DNA of 64,000 nt from CAYOXM01 sp964407925. GTDB taxonomy: Bacteria > Patescibacteriota > Patescibacteriia > SG8-24. The stretch's first letter is position 1; every line of letters begins with the position of its first letter. The stretch covers positions 80,249 through 144,248 of the forward strand of contig CAYOXM010000001.1 in NCBI GenBank assembly GCA_964407925.1, written 5' to 3'. The notes under the pieces are model-generated. The model saw nothing but the letters and a program-made list of their open reading frames with translations, did no database searches and had not been told where the DNA came from. Shown one piece after another: positions 5,840 through 13,171 of the stretch. The translations under genes were made by a program, and so were the position numbers.

Positions 5840-8377
5840 ATGACGCCTCAAAAACTTGGCTATGCCGAGGCCGCATCTCGGAGCGCCGACGATGTCCTCG
5901 CCGCTCTCGGCAGCGACCGGGAGCGCGGCCTCGTGGCGAGCGCCGTGGACGCGCGGCTCGCCGCGTTCGGCAGGAACGAAATCGCGAGAAAGCGGAAAAC
6001 GGCATTCGCCATCCTCGTCCGCCAGCTCGCCTCGCCGTTCATCTACATGCTCGCCGTCGCGGCCGGCATCGCCTTCGCGACCGGCGAACACGTGGACGGC
6101 GGGATGATCGTGCTGTTCACGCTCATCAACACCGCGCTCGGCTTCTACCAGGAATTCCGCGCGGAACGGGCGGTCGAGACGCTGATGGCGTTCTGGCAGG
6201 ACAAGACGCACGTGCTGCGCGCCGGACGCATCGCGCTCATCCCGGCGGCAGGCCTCGTTCCCGGCGACGTCGTGCGGCTGCAGGCGGGCGACAAGATTCC
6301 CGCCGACGTGCGGTTCGTCACCGCGAAGAACGTGACGGTCGACGAGTCGGTGCTGACGGGCGAATCGGCAAACGTCACGAAGACGGCCGACGCGGTCTCC
6401 CCCGCCCCGCGCGACTATTACGAATCGTCCTGCATCGGATTCTCCGGAACGGCGCTCCTGACCGGCGAGGCCGACGCGGTCGTCATCGCGACCGGCAAGG
6501 ACGCCGTGCTCGGCGAGCTGGCGAAACTCGCGGCGGACACGAAGACCGTGAGCGCGTTCGAGAAGGAAATCGGCGCGTTCAGCGGCTTCATCATGAAGCT
6601 CGTCGTCGTGACGCTCGCGTTCGTTTTCGCACTGAACCTCGGCCTCAAGGGCATCGGGCGCATCGAGGAGCTGATCCTGTTCTCCATCGCGCTCACCGTG
6701 GGCGTCATCCCCGAAGCGCTCCCCGTCGTGTCGACCATCGCGCTGTCGCGCGGCGCGCTGCGCATGGCGAGGAAGAACGTCATCGTGAAGCGGCTCTCCG
6801 CCATCGACGACCTCGGGAGCATCGACGTGCTTTGCACCGACAAGACCGGAACGATCACGCAGAACGTGCTCCACGTGGCCGACGTGCGCGCGGACGACCC
6901 CGACGCATGCGTCCGGTACGCGCTGCTCGGCTCGTCGTTCCTCGGCGAGAGCGACAAGCAGCAGAACAACGCGTTCGACGTCGCGCTGTGGAAGCACGCC
7001 GACCCCGCCGCGCGCGCCGAGGCCGCGAAGGCGCGCAAGCTCGCCGAACTGCCGTTCGATCCCGTGCGGCGGCGCAACACGGTGCTCATCGAATCGTCCG
7101 GCGGACGCATGCTCATCACGCGCGGCTCGCCCGAGGACGTCCTCGCGGTCTGCGGCGACGACGTCGACAAGCTGGCGCTCGGACGCCACCTCGCGCGGCA
7201 GGGGCTCGGCGGCAACCGCGTCATCGCGGTCGCCGTCCGCGCCGACGCGGCGTCGATTGACGACGAGTCGTCCGGCTTCGCCTTCGCGGGCGTCATCTCG
7301 TTCCACGACCCGGTGAAGCAGAGCGCGTACGCCGCCGTGCGCAAGGCGAAAATCCTCGGCGTGCAGATCAAGATCCTGACCGGCGACTCGAAAGAAGTCG
7401 CGGGCGCGGTCGCGAACAAGCTGCGCATCGTCGACGACCCGCTCGAGGTGATCACCGGCGCCGAATTCGACGCCCTGCCGGCCGAGGAGAAGCACCGCGC
7501 GCTCGAGCGGTACCACGTCTACGCGCGGATGAACCCGAAGCAGAAGTTCTCCGTCCTCGCGCTGCTGCAGGAAAAGAACGTCGTCGGCTTCCTCGGCGAA
7601 GGATTCAACGACGCGCCGGGGCTCAAGATGGCGAACGTCGGGCTGGCCGTCGAGGGCGCGTCGGACGTGGCGAAGGAATCGGCGGACGTGATCCTGCTCA
7701 ACAAGAGCCTGCCCGTCATCTTCGACGGCATTGAGGAGGGACGGCGGACGTTCACGAACACCATCAAGTACCTGAAGGTGACGCTCGCCTCGAACTTCGG
7801 CAACTTCTACGCGGTCGCGACGGCGTCGTTCTTCATCAGCTTCCTGCCGATGCTGCCGCTGCAGATCCTCCTCCTGAACCTGCTGACCGACTTCCCGATG
7901 ATCGCCATCGCCGCGGACAGCGTCGACATCGGCGAGCTGCAGAAGCCGCGGAAGTACGACGCCAAGCGCATCGTGCTGATCGCGACCATCCTCGGCGGCG
8001 TGAGCAGCCTGTTCGACTTCGCGACGTTCGCCGTCTTCACCCGGTTCGGCGAAGGATACCTGCAGTCGATGTGGTTCACGGTGAGCGCGCTGACCGAGCT
8101 GTGCCTCATTTACTCGCTGCGCACGGCAAAGCCGTTCTGGCGCGGCGAGCGGCCGCCGCTCGGGATGGCGCTCCTTACGGCCGCCGCCGCAGCCGCCGCG
8201 ATCGGCCTGCCGTTCACCGCGTTCGGCCAAGAGGTGTTCCGCTTCGTCCGCCCGGGGATGAACCACGTCCTGCTCGGCACGGCGATCGTCATCGCCTATC
8301 TCACCGCGACGGAGCTGACGAAACGGTGGCTGTTGCGGGTCGCGAATGGGGCGGCAAGCCCAGCGACAGGGAAATAA
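5840..8377 (+). CDS. P-type cation-transporting ATPase (P2/P3-like; Mg2+ or Ca2+ type)
   Basis: 845 aa. The order is canonical: N-terminal cation-ATPase domain, helices M1-M2, actuator domain with T173-G-E-S, M3-M4 with the ion-site PEALP, phosphorylation loop D334-KTGTIT, nucleotide-binding domain, hinge, then M5-M10. The segment after the hinge (SADVILLNKSLPVIFDGIEE, then a NTIKYLK block) resembles MgtA-type Mg2+ pumps and bacterial Ca2+ pumps; the substrate is not decided. The usual GDGxND motif reads GEGFND here, with Glu587 replacing the first Asp while Asp591 is kept. The start ATG at 5840 matches the family N-terminus; the upstream in-frame extension from 5738 crosses the divergent promoter and is rejected. 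It is divergent from the membrane-protein operon. Confidence 0.9.
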   Translation: MTPQKLGYAEAASRSADDVLAALGSDRERGLVASAVDARLAAFGRNEIARKRKTAFAILVRQLASPFIYMLAVAAGIAFATGEHVDGGMIVLFTLINTALGFYQEFRAERAVETLMAFWQDKTHVLRAGRIALIPAAGLVPGDVVRLQAGDKIPADVRFVTAKNVTVDESVLTGESANVTKTADAVSPAPRDYYESSCIGFSGTALLTGEADAVVIATGKDAVLGELAKLAADTKTVSAFEKEIGAFSGFIMKLVVVTLAFVFALNLGLKGIGRIEELILFSIALTVGVIPEALPVVSTIALSRGALRMARKNVIVKRLSAIDDLGSIDVLCTDKTGTITQNVLHVADVRADDPDACVRYALLGSSFLGESDKQQNNAFDVALWKHADPAARAEAAKARKLAELPFDPVRRRNTVLIESSGGRMLITRGSPEDVLAVCGDDVDKLALGRHLARQGLGGNRVIAVAVRADAASIDDESSGFAFAGVISFHDPVKQSAYAAVRKAKILGVQIKILTGDSKEVAGAVANKLRIVDDPLEVITGAEFDALPAEEKHRALERYHVYARMNPKQKFSVLALLQEKNVVGFLGEGFNDAPGLKMANVGLAVEGASDVAKESADVILLNKSLPVIFDGIEEGRRTFTNTIKYLKVTLASNFGNFYAVATASFFISFLPMLPLQILLLNLLTDFPMIAIAADSVDIGELQKPRKYDAKRIVLIATILGGVSSLFDFATFAVFTRFGEGYLQSMWFTVSALTELCLIYSLRTAKPFWRGERPPLGMALLTAAAAAAAIGLPFTAFGQEVFRFVRPGMNHVLLGTAIVIAYLTATELTKRWLLRVANGAASPATGK

Positions 8378-8432
8378 CATCAAGGGCGGGACGGCACCCC
8401 TCTGGCGGAATGCAAATGCGCCAGCAAGGCTC

Positions 8433-8518
8433 GCGTCCCCGGATCGCGAGCCCCGCGAATGAGCCACGAGTCGTTATGCTCATTCGCGGAAGGTTCACGG
8501 TCTCGCGACCGGGGACGC
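8433..8518 (+). repeat. Structured two-stem intergenic element, copy B
   Basis: An outer stem (8433-8450 with 8502-8518, one bulge) encloses a perfect 11-bp inner stem (8454-8464 with 8478-8488) and the conserved AGGTTCACGGT (8491-8501). Compared with copy A, the inner stem differs at two base pairs and the outer stem at several, all compensated on the other strand. It lies between the convergent ATPase and anti-sigma genes. The GCGCGC hairpin shared with copy A follows at about 8550-8580. Confidence 0.7.
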
Positions 8519-8592
8519 GGCCTGCCGCCGCTTCTTAATATAAAGAAAAAGCTCGCGCGCTTATCGGCGCGCTCAACGGAAGAACATCTCTC

Positions 8593-8633
8593 AAAAAAAC
8601 GTCCCGCTTGGATGCGGGACGGTTTTGTTTTTT
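8593..8633. terminator. Bidirectional terminator between the convergent ATPase and anti-sigma genes
   Basis: A GTCCCGC/GCGGGAC stem (about 8601-8620) has an A-run on its left and a T-rich run on its right, so it can work in both directions. It ends three bases from the anti-sigma stop. Confidence 0.8.
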
Positions 8634-8635
8634 GG

Positions 8636-9883
8636 TCAGAAGCGGACCCTGAGCGAGCCGTCAGTACGGACGTCGGTGCGGAAGAAGCCGCCGCCGTTCC
8701 GCCCGTCGTCACCGCGACCGCCGTCTTCGGACGGCTCGTCGTCACGGTCGTCGGGCGCGTCCTTCTCGTCGTCATCAGCAGTCACGGCACCGCCGTTCTT
8801 CTCGCCCTCCTCCTGCTTCTTCTCCTGATCCTTCCGACGGTCGCCGTCCTGCCGCTCGCGCCGTCCGGCACGGAGCTCGACGCGGACGCGGAAAGTGGCG
8901 GCAGCCTTCACGAGACGCCTGGCTTCCTGGGCATCACGGTGCGCCTGCAGGTAGAGGGAGAACGCTCCCGAGAAATTCTCGACCGCGAGTTCGGTATCTC
9001 CGTCGGCGAGCTCCTTCTCGGCGGCGGCGAGGCGCGCCTCGGCGTTCGCGGCCGCGTCCGCTTCCATGCGGCCGCTCGCGGCGTCGAACTGCGCGCGGGC
9101 TTCGACGACCGCGGCGCGGGCATTCCGACCGCGCGCCTCGGCGGCGGCGCGGACGTCGGCCTGGGCCTTCACGCGGAGCTTGTCCTCCTTCTTCTCGCGG
9201 CGCTCGACGGCGGCCTTGGCCTCGGCCCCGACCTTCTCGGCGAGACGGGACGACCTCGCCCCCGTGTCGGCCTTCGCGGACGCGAGCATCGACAGAATCT
9301 CCTGGTGCGCGTTCAACGCGCCCTCGAATTCGGCATCGGCCTCCGCGACGTCGCCGTCGTCACCGTCGCGCTCCTCCTCTTCCTTCTCGGCCTCGGCGAA
9401 ATGCTCCTTGGCCTTTTCGGCGTGCTTCGCGAAGCCCTTCTCGACGGCGGCCACGGCCTTGGCCTTGAGCCGTCCCTTGGCGGCGAGCGCTTCCGCTTCG
9501 GCAAGACGGCGCTCGGCGCGCTCGGTCTCCCACTTCGCCTTTTCCTCCGCGCCGACGGTAGCGGCGGCCCGGACCTCCTCGTTGACGGCGACCTTCACCG
9601 GATACAGCACGTCGCCGGGAAGCGCGGCTTCCGCGGCGTAGGACACGCCTCCGGCGGACACCATGAGCGCGAGCACGAGCGCGAAGACGGACGCGGGCTT
9701 GACCAGCGGGACGAGGAACGCGAAACCAAACGGCTTCTTCGCCGCGCCCTGGCGGGCGACGCGCACCGGCCGCAGCGCCATGTACGCGCGCAGCATCTCG
9801 CGGCCCGCGGCCTTCTCGTCGGCCGTGAGCGCGAGCTTCTTCGCGTCATCGAAAATTTTTTTGATATCGTTTTCCATAGTCAT
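8636..9883 (-). CDS. DUF5667-type membrane protein, probable anti-sigma factor
   Basis: 415 aa. A cytoplasmic N-terminus (about 1-50) could bind the sigma factor. A membrane helix lies at about 57-80, followed directly by AALPGDVLYPVKVAVNE, the hallmark of DUF5667. A long Ala/Glu/Lys-rich helical region (about 110-330) follows, then a low-complexity charged tail rich in Asp, Arg and Gly. The start codon overlaps the stop of the ECF sigma gene (ATGA), which implies translational coupling. Family knowledge places DUF5667 proteins next to ECF sigma factors; that this one binds and inhibits its partner is inference. Confidence 0.8.
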   Translation of the reverse strand: MTMENDIKKIFDDAKKLALTADEKAAGREMLRAYMALRPVRVARQGAAKKPFGFAFLVPLVKPASVFALVLALMVSAGGVSYAAEAALPGDVLYPVKVAVNEEVRAAATVGAEEKAKWETERAERRLAEAEALAAKGRLKAKAVAAVEKGFAKHAEKAKEHFAEAEKEEEERDGDDGDVAEADAEFEGALNAHQEILSMLASAKADTGARSSRLAEKVGAEAKAAVERREKKEDKLRVKAQADVRAAAEARGRNARAAVVEARAQFDAASGRMEADAAANAEARLAAAEKELADGDTELAVENFSGAFSLYLQAHRDAQEARRLVKAAATFRVRVELRAGRRERQDGDRRKDQEKKQEEGEKNGGAVTADDDEKDAPDDRDDEPSEDGGRGDDGRNGGGFFRTDVRTDGSLRVRF

Positions 9884-10392
9884 GGTTGCTGCGGCGACGC
9901 CATCAGGTCCCGCAATTGGCGGATGCCGCGGTGCAAACGCACCGAGACGACGTTCTCCGACTCGCCGACGACGACGGCGATTTCCTTCGGCGTCATGTCA
10001 TCGAGGTAGCGCATCGAAACGATCTCGCGGTACTTCTCGTCGATCCGGCCGAGGAGGCCAATCATCTGACCCGCTTCGGCGTTCACGACGGTCTTGTCCC
10101 TCGCGTCCGCAGGTTCGAACCCGCCCTCCATGAGCGTCTCGAGCGACGATTCCTTCTTCTTGCGGCTCTCGTCGATGACGAGGTTGTTTGCGACGCGATA
10201 CAGGAACGCCTTGAGGTTCTTGATGTCCTTCCCCTCGACGACGTATTCCCAGGCGCGAACGTAGCATTCCTGCATCAGTTCCTTCGCGCGCTCGCGGTCG
10301 TAACAGCGATAGTAGCAATGACGAAAAAGAGCATCGGAAAGCTCATCGTACGCCTTGAGAAACTCCTCGGTTTTCCCCTGGGCATTCGTCAT
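9880..10392 (-). CDS. ECF-type RNA polymerase sigma factor
   Basis: 170 aa, the usual size of an extracytoplasmic-function sigma factor. Region 2 covers about residues 10-85 (ELMQECYVRAWEYV, then AFLYRVANNLVIDESRKKK). Region 4 covers about 110-165, with the helix-turn-helix MTPKEIAVVVGESENVVSVR. Region 3 is absent, as expected. It would redirect transcription to envelope- or stress-related promoters when released from the membrane partner encoded immediately downstream. Its stop overlaps the partner's start. The ~100 bases upstream hold no clear housekeeping promoter, so autoregulation is possible. Confidence 0.9.
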   Translation of the reverse strand: MTNAQGKTEEFLKAYDELSDALFRHCYYRCYDRERAKELMQECYVRAWEYVVEGKDIKNLKAFLYRVANNLVIDESRKKKESSLETLMEGGFEPADARDKTVVNAEAGQMIGLLGRIDEKYREIVSMRYLDDMTPKEIAVVVGESENVVSVRLHRGIRQLRDLMASPQQP

Positions 10393-10490
10393 GCTTCTGC
10401 AATCATCGACGGCGGGCCTCGACTTTTCTTACATTGGGCCTATAAGGCGGTCCGTCTGACGACCCACCATCTCATGTTTGGGCGGGGAAA

Positions 10491-10772
10491 TCAAGGTTGT
10501 CGCATCCTTTCGGGCGCGTCCTGTGCTAAATAGTGTTGCATTTGTTTTTTGAGAAATTTTCGACCAGAGCCACTTTTAAGAAACCTTTCTCGGCCGAGGG
10601 CATCCATTTTGTGGGAATAGGCCTCAAAATAAATCAGTTTAAATGGTCGACGAGCCGAGGTCGACTCGTTTTTACCACAATTATGATCCTGAAGGCGTCG
10701 TCGTATATCGGTCGTGTAACCGATGTACCACCCGCCATCTTTCAAACTTTGCAACACGTATACGGCATGCAT
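10491..10772 (-). CDS. GIY-YIG domain protein (small nuclease family)
   Basis: 93 aa, almost entirely one GIY-YIG domain. The N-terminal YVLQS and WYIGYTTDIRRRLQDHN supply the two family tyrosines and the conserved Arg and His-Asn. A later Glu in GRERFLKS is the likely metal ligand. Stand-alone copies of this size (UPF0213/YhbQ-like) are common and their substrates are mostly unknown. It lies between the ECF sigma gene and the tmRNA cassette. A second, different GIY-YIG gene lies at the tRNA-Asp locus (17267-17524). Confidence 0.8.
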   Translation of the reverse strand: MHAVYVLQSLKDGGWYIGYTTDIRRRLQDHNCGKNESTSARRPFKLIYFEAYSHKMDALGRERFLKSGSGRKFLKKQMQHYLAQDAPERMRQP

Positions 10773-10844
10773 CGACCGGCAAAATATTTGAGGTGAACAT
10801 CAATGTCAAATCAACGGCTGCGCTCCCGTTACCGCGTAAAATGG

Positions 10845-10960
10845 TGGCCGTGCCACGTGAACGCCAGCTCCATCGCGGAAGGTGGCCCCGTAAAAGCGTT
10901 GCCGTTGGCAACGCTCACGGGGCACGTAAAAACGCCAGACGAGCTGGCGTTTTTACGTGG
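10845..10960 (-). repeat. Tandem-hairpin cassette at the 3' end of tmRNA
   Basis: Read on the minus strand from the tmRNA CCA end. Hairpin 1 has a 15-bp stem, ACGTAAAAACGCCAG pairing with its complement. Hairpin 2 begins GCCCCGTGAG and closes ACGGGGC. A ~20-base spacer and the 17-base motif TTCACGTGGCACGGCCA (complement of 10845-10861) follow. The stretch 10884-10960 matches 54287-54363 behind tRNA-Leu with one difference, and a covarying version lies behind tRNA-Met (56140-56255). Hairpin 1 with its T-run can act as a terminator. Confidence 0.75.
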
Positions 10961-11349
10961 TGGAGATGGGGAGAATTGAACTCCCGTCTGGCGAGTCTTC
11001 CCACGACACGTCTACAAGCGTATCCCGTTTGGTCTCTCGGCCCGCCGGTGCGAAACGGGACAAATCCGGCGAACCAACCTCAGGTGCAATTCGGCCGTGC
11101 CGTCAGAGGCCCGGCAGGCTCTGCCTGATATATGACACCCGTACCCCGCCTATCAGGCGTCGGCGGGACGGATGGGCTCAGGCGTTACGCGAGAGCCGGA
11201 GCGAACGAAGGGGAGAACGCTTTCGCGAACGCACCCTTCACCCGCGCGAGCAAGTTTGCACTTGTTCATTTGTCCGTGGGTTTACGAGACAACGGACGTC
11301 CTCGGCTTGCATGTCATGAAACGAGCTCCCATCGATGCCGGTCATCCCC
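10958..11349 (-). ncRNA. ssrA: tmRNA (transfer-messenger RNA)
   Basis: 392 nt. The 5' GGGGATG pairs with the 3' CATCTCC (with the G-U pair usual in tmRNA), followed by ACCA (10958-10961). A T-arm with loop TTCAATT precedes the acceptor. The tag reading frame is at 11185-11259: it opens with Ala-Asn-Leu-Leu (GCA AAC TTG CTC) and closes with APALA and TAA, giving a 24-residue tag, long compared with the usual ~10. tmRNA rescues stalled ribosomes with SmpB, whose gene lies directly upstream on the same strand. No clear promoter separates them, so co-transcription is likely. Pseudoknots were not modelled. Confidence 0.9.
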
Positions 11350-11365
11350 GTTTTGGAGATCCCGG

Positions 11366-11441
11366 AGGTTCAAAGGTTAGAGGTTCAAAGGTTAGAGCGT
11401 ACGATCGCTCTAACCTCTAACCTTTGGGGCTCTAACCTTTC
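11366..11441. repeat. AGGTTNAR repeat cluster forming a perfect hairpin
   Basis: Direct units (AGGTTCAA, AGGTTAG, AGGTTCAA, AGGTTAGAG) from 11366 to 11397 meet inverted units (CTCTAACCT and so on) up to 11441. The centre forms an 11-bp hairpin (11389-11399 with 11406-11416). The last unit overlaps the smpB stop codon. It sits between smpB and tmRNA. Confidence 0.75.
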
Positions 11442-11875
11442 AATGCCCGCCTGATTTCCCTATCGACGTCGCGGCGTTTGATCTGATCCTTCTTCTCGAA
11501 CTGCTTCTTTCCGCGACCGATACCGAACTCAAGCTTGATCTTCGAGCCCTTAGTGTAGACCGAAATCGGCACCAAAGTCAATCCTTTCTGCTCCATTTTT
11601 CCCGACAACTTCGCAAGTTCCCGCTTGTGCACGAGGAGCTGACGGGTGCGGTCGGGATCGTAGTCGGGCAGCGGTCCGGCCTGCGGATAGCGCTGGATGT
11701 GGCTGCCGATGAGCCTCGCACCGCCGTTCGCAATCGTGACGTACGAGCCGAGCAGGCTCATCCGGCCGGCGCGGACGGACTTCACTTCATGCCCATACAG
11801 CACCAATCCGGCCTCGAGGGTGTCGAGGATCTCATAGTCGTATTTCGCCCTCTTGTTCACGGCGAGCGTCGGCAT
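11432..11875 (-). CDS. smpB: SsrA-binding protein SmpB
   Basis: 147 aa from the ATG at 11875 (MPTLAVNKRAKYDYEI). The conserved core includes LYGHEVKSVRAGRMSL, a central beta-barrel with basic loops, and a basic C-terminal tail (GRGKKQFEKKD, REIRRALKG) that enters the ribosomal mRNA channel. It delivers tmRNA to stalled ribosomes. A longer in-frame reading from 11992 runs into a large inverted repeat and lacks family similarity, so it is rejected. The final Lys-Gly-stop is encoded inside an AGGTTAG repeat unit. Confidence 0.95.
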   Translation of the reverse strand: MPTLAVNKRAKYDYEILDTLEAGLVLYGHEVKSVRAGRMSLLGSYVTIANGGARLIGSHIQRYPQAGPLPDYDPDRTRQLLVHKRELAKLSGKMEQKGLTLVPISVYTKGSKIKLEFGIGRGKKQFEKKDQIKRRDVDREIRRALKG

Positions 11876-11958
11876 AAGCGTGACGATTTCTACTCTACCC
11901 CGCCCCGCATCAACGCTCAACCTGCAGCCTCGCCGTCGAGATGCTCGCGCCGAAGCCA

Positions 11959-12048
11959 GGCGGGGAGGCGCGGCTCCTGGCGGCCCGACCAAGGGTCGGG
12001 CCCTCGCTCCGACTCGGGTTTACCCGCCCGGAGCCGCGCCTCCCCGCC
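11959..12048. repeat. Large perfect inverted repeat with a nested hairpin
   Basis: 19-bp arms 11959-11977 and 12030-12048 are exact complements (GGCGGGGAGGCGCGGCTCC). A nested 9-bp hairpin (11982-11990 with 11994-12002) lies inside. The stretch 11876-12298 between smpB and the infC promoter has no gene; besides this repeat it holds element copy C and, at about 12122-12152, a short motif resembling dispersed palindromic repeats (CTGGATCCC...GATGACAG). No transposase or target duplication is visible. Confidence 0.65.
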
Positions 12049-12172
12049 TTGCGGCCACCTCCATATACGAGGTCATATCCACCTTGTCGTACCGGACTTA
12101 ACCCAGAATCTAATCCTGTATTTCTGGATCCCGAGTCTCAGCCCGAGATGACAGTCGCCTTGCTCTGCGGCA

Positions 12173-12258
12173 GGGCACCTCGTCGTCGAGACCGTGAACC
12201 TCTCGTCGAGGCGGTCCGATGATACCGCCTCGATCGGGGCTCGACGACGACGGTGCCC
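12173..12258 (-). repeat. Structured two-stem intergenic element, copy C
   Basis: On the minus strand the outer stem pairs 12240-12258 with 12173-12190 (one extra base). A perfect 10-bp inner stem (12224-12233 with 12206-12215) follows a CCCCG junction, and then the conserved AGGTTCACGGT. The stem sequences differ entirely from copies A and B while shape and unpaired blocks are kept. It lies between smpB and infC. Confidence 0.65.
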
Positions 12259-12298
12259 CGCCGCCCATAATTTTTAAAAACCGCCAAGCACCTCCCCC

Positions 12299-12327
12299 TT
12301 GCATATCCCCAAAAAAACGCGTACTGT
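12299..12327 (+). promoter_or_regulatory. Promoter of infC-rpmI-rplT
   Basis: TTGCAT (12299-12304), a 17-base spacer and TACTGT (12322-12327). The leader to the first possible start would be only about 25 nt and lacks a Shine-Dalgarno sequence. Confidence 0.5.
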
Positions 12328-12357
12328 GGCCTCGTTATCTCTTAACCTCTTACGACC

Positions 12358-12906
12358 TTGCGAATTTCACGTCGGCGATTCAAACCGAAACCGGTGAAGG
12401 TGATGTATCTCGTGAACGAGAACATCCGGTTCACGGACCTGCGCGTCCTAGGCGCGGAGGGAGAACATCTGGGAGTGATGCCGACGGCTGAAGCGCTCGC
12501 CAAGGCGAAAGAGGCCGAACTCGACCTGGTCGTCATCCAGTCGAAGTCCGAGCCGCCCATCGCGAAAATCGTCGATTTCGGTCGATACAAGTACGAACAG
12601 GACAAGGAGGCGCAGAAGGCCAAGGCCAAGCAGAAAACGGTCGAGGTCAAAGGCATCCGCCTCTCGGTCCGCATCGGCGAGCATGACTTGGACGTCCGCA
12701 AGGAACAGGCCAAGAAGTTCCTCGATCAGGGTGACAAGGTGAAGGTGGAAATCATCCTCCGCGGCCGCGAAAAACGGTTCGGTGACCTCGCTAAGCAGGT
12801 CATCGAGCAGTTCATCCAGCGTCTGAACGCCGACGTTCCCGTTAAAATGGAACAGCCGGTCACCCGACAGGGCGGACAGTTGACAAGTATCGTAGGTAAG
12901 GCATAA
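12358..12906 (+). CDS. infC: Translation initiation factor IF-3
   Basis: 182 aa if read from TTG 12358. A basic N-terminal extension (RISRRRFKPKPVK) precedes the IF3 N-domain (VNENIRFTDLRVLG), a Lys/Ala-rich linker helix (about 75-95) and the C-domain (LSVRIGEHDLDVRKEQAKKF, IILRGREKRF). IF3 binds the 30S subunit and checks initiator tRNA pairing. The start is not settled: TTG 12358, ATT 12364 (the rare codon used by enterobacterial infC for autoregulation) or ATG 12403. None has a ribosome-binding site; the leader instead holds a TTAACCTCTT block like the AGGTTNAR repeat in reverse. It is followed by rpmI and rplT, the classical operon order. Confidence 0.95.
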   Translation: MRISRRRFKPKPVKVMYLVNENIRFTDLRVLGAEGEHLGVMPTAEALAKAKEAELDLVVIQSKSEPPIAKIVDFGRYKYEQDKEAQKAKAKQKTVEVKGIRLSVRIGEHDLDVRKEQAKKFLDQGDKVKVEIILRGREKRFGDLAKQVIEQFIQRLNADVPVKMEQPVTRQGGQLTSIVGKA

Positions 12907-12979
12907 TACGCAGGAATCAGGCGGGACTTGCCCCCGCGAAGGGGCGAGTTCTGTTATTTACGGCCAATTCGGCTTTCTT

Positions 12980-13168
12980 ATGAAGACCCACAACGCCATC
13001 TCCAAGCGGTTCAAGGTCACGAAGGGCGGCAAAATCCTGAAGCGCGCCGCCGGCCAGGACCACTTCAACGCCCGCGAGTCCGGAAACACGACCCGCAAGA
13101 AGCGCCGGGATAAGACCCAGCACCCCGCGTTTGCCAAGACGATTAAGAAGCTGGTCCAGCAGCAATAA
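12980..13168 (+). CDS. rpmI: 50S ribosomal protein bL35
   Basis: 62 aa, typical length. The family start MKTHNAISKRFKVTKGGK and a strongly basic composition are present. It lies 73 bases after infC; the gap contains a GCCCCCGCGAAGGGGC hairpin that could serve L20-type autoregulation (inference). rplT follows after three bases. Confidence 0.95.
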   Translation: MKTHNAISKRFKVTKGGKILKRAAGQDHFNARESGNTTRKKRRDKTQHPAFAKTIKKLVQQQ

Positions 13169-13171
13169 GCT

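Noticed and set aside
5825..8467. 880-residue minus-strand reading frame opposite the P-type ATPase
   Set aside because: High GC keeps the opposite frame open. The plus-strand protein has every ATPase motif, while the minus frame is Arg/Asp-rich without domains.
10643..11128. Plus-strand reading frames across the tmRNA gene
   Set aside because: They overlap the tmRNA acceptor, T-arm and the hairpin cassette on the opposite strand and resemble no protein.
11876..11992. 39-residue N-terminal extension of SmpB
   Set aside because: The extension is Arg/Ala/Gly-rich, lies in a repeat-bearing spacer and has no counterpart in SmpB; the ATG at 11875 starts the conserved domain.
12122..12152. Palindromic repeat of the type GGATCCCG...GGGATGAC
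   Set aside because: It resembles known dispersed palindromes, but the arms are not properly complementary here and only one copy was seen, so it is not listed as a feature of its own.
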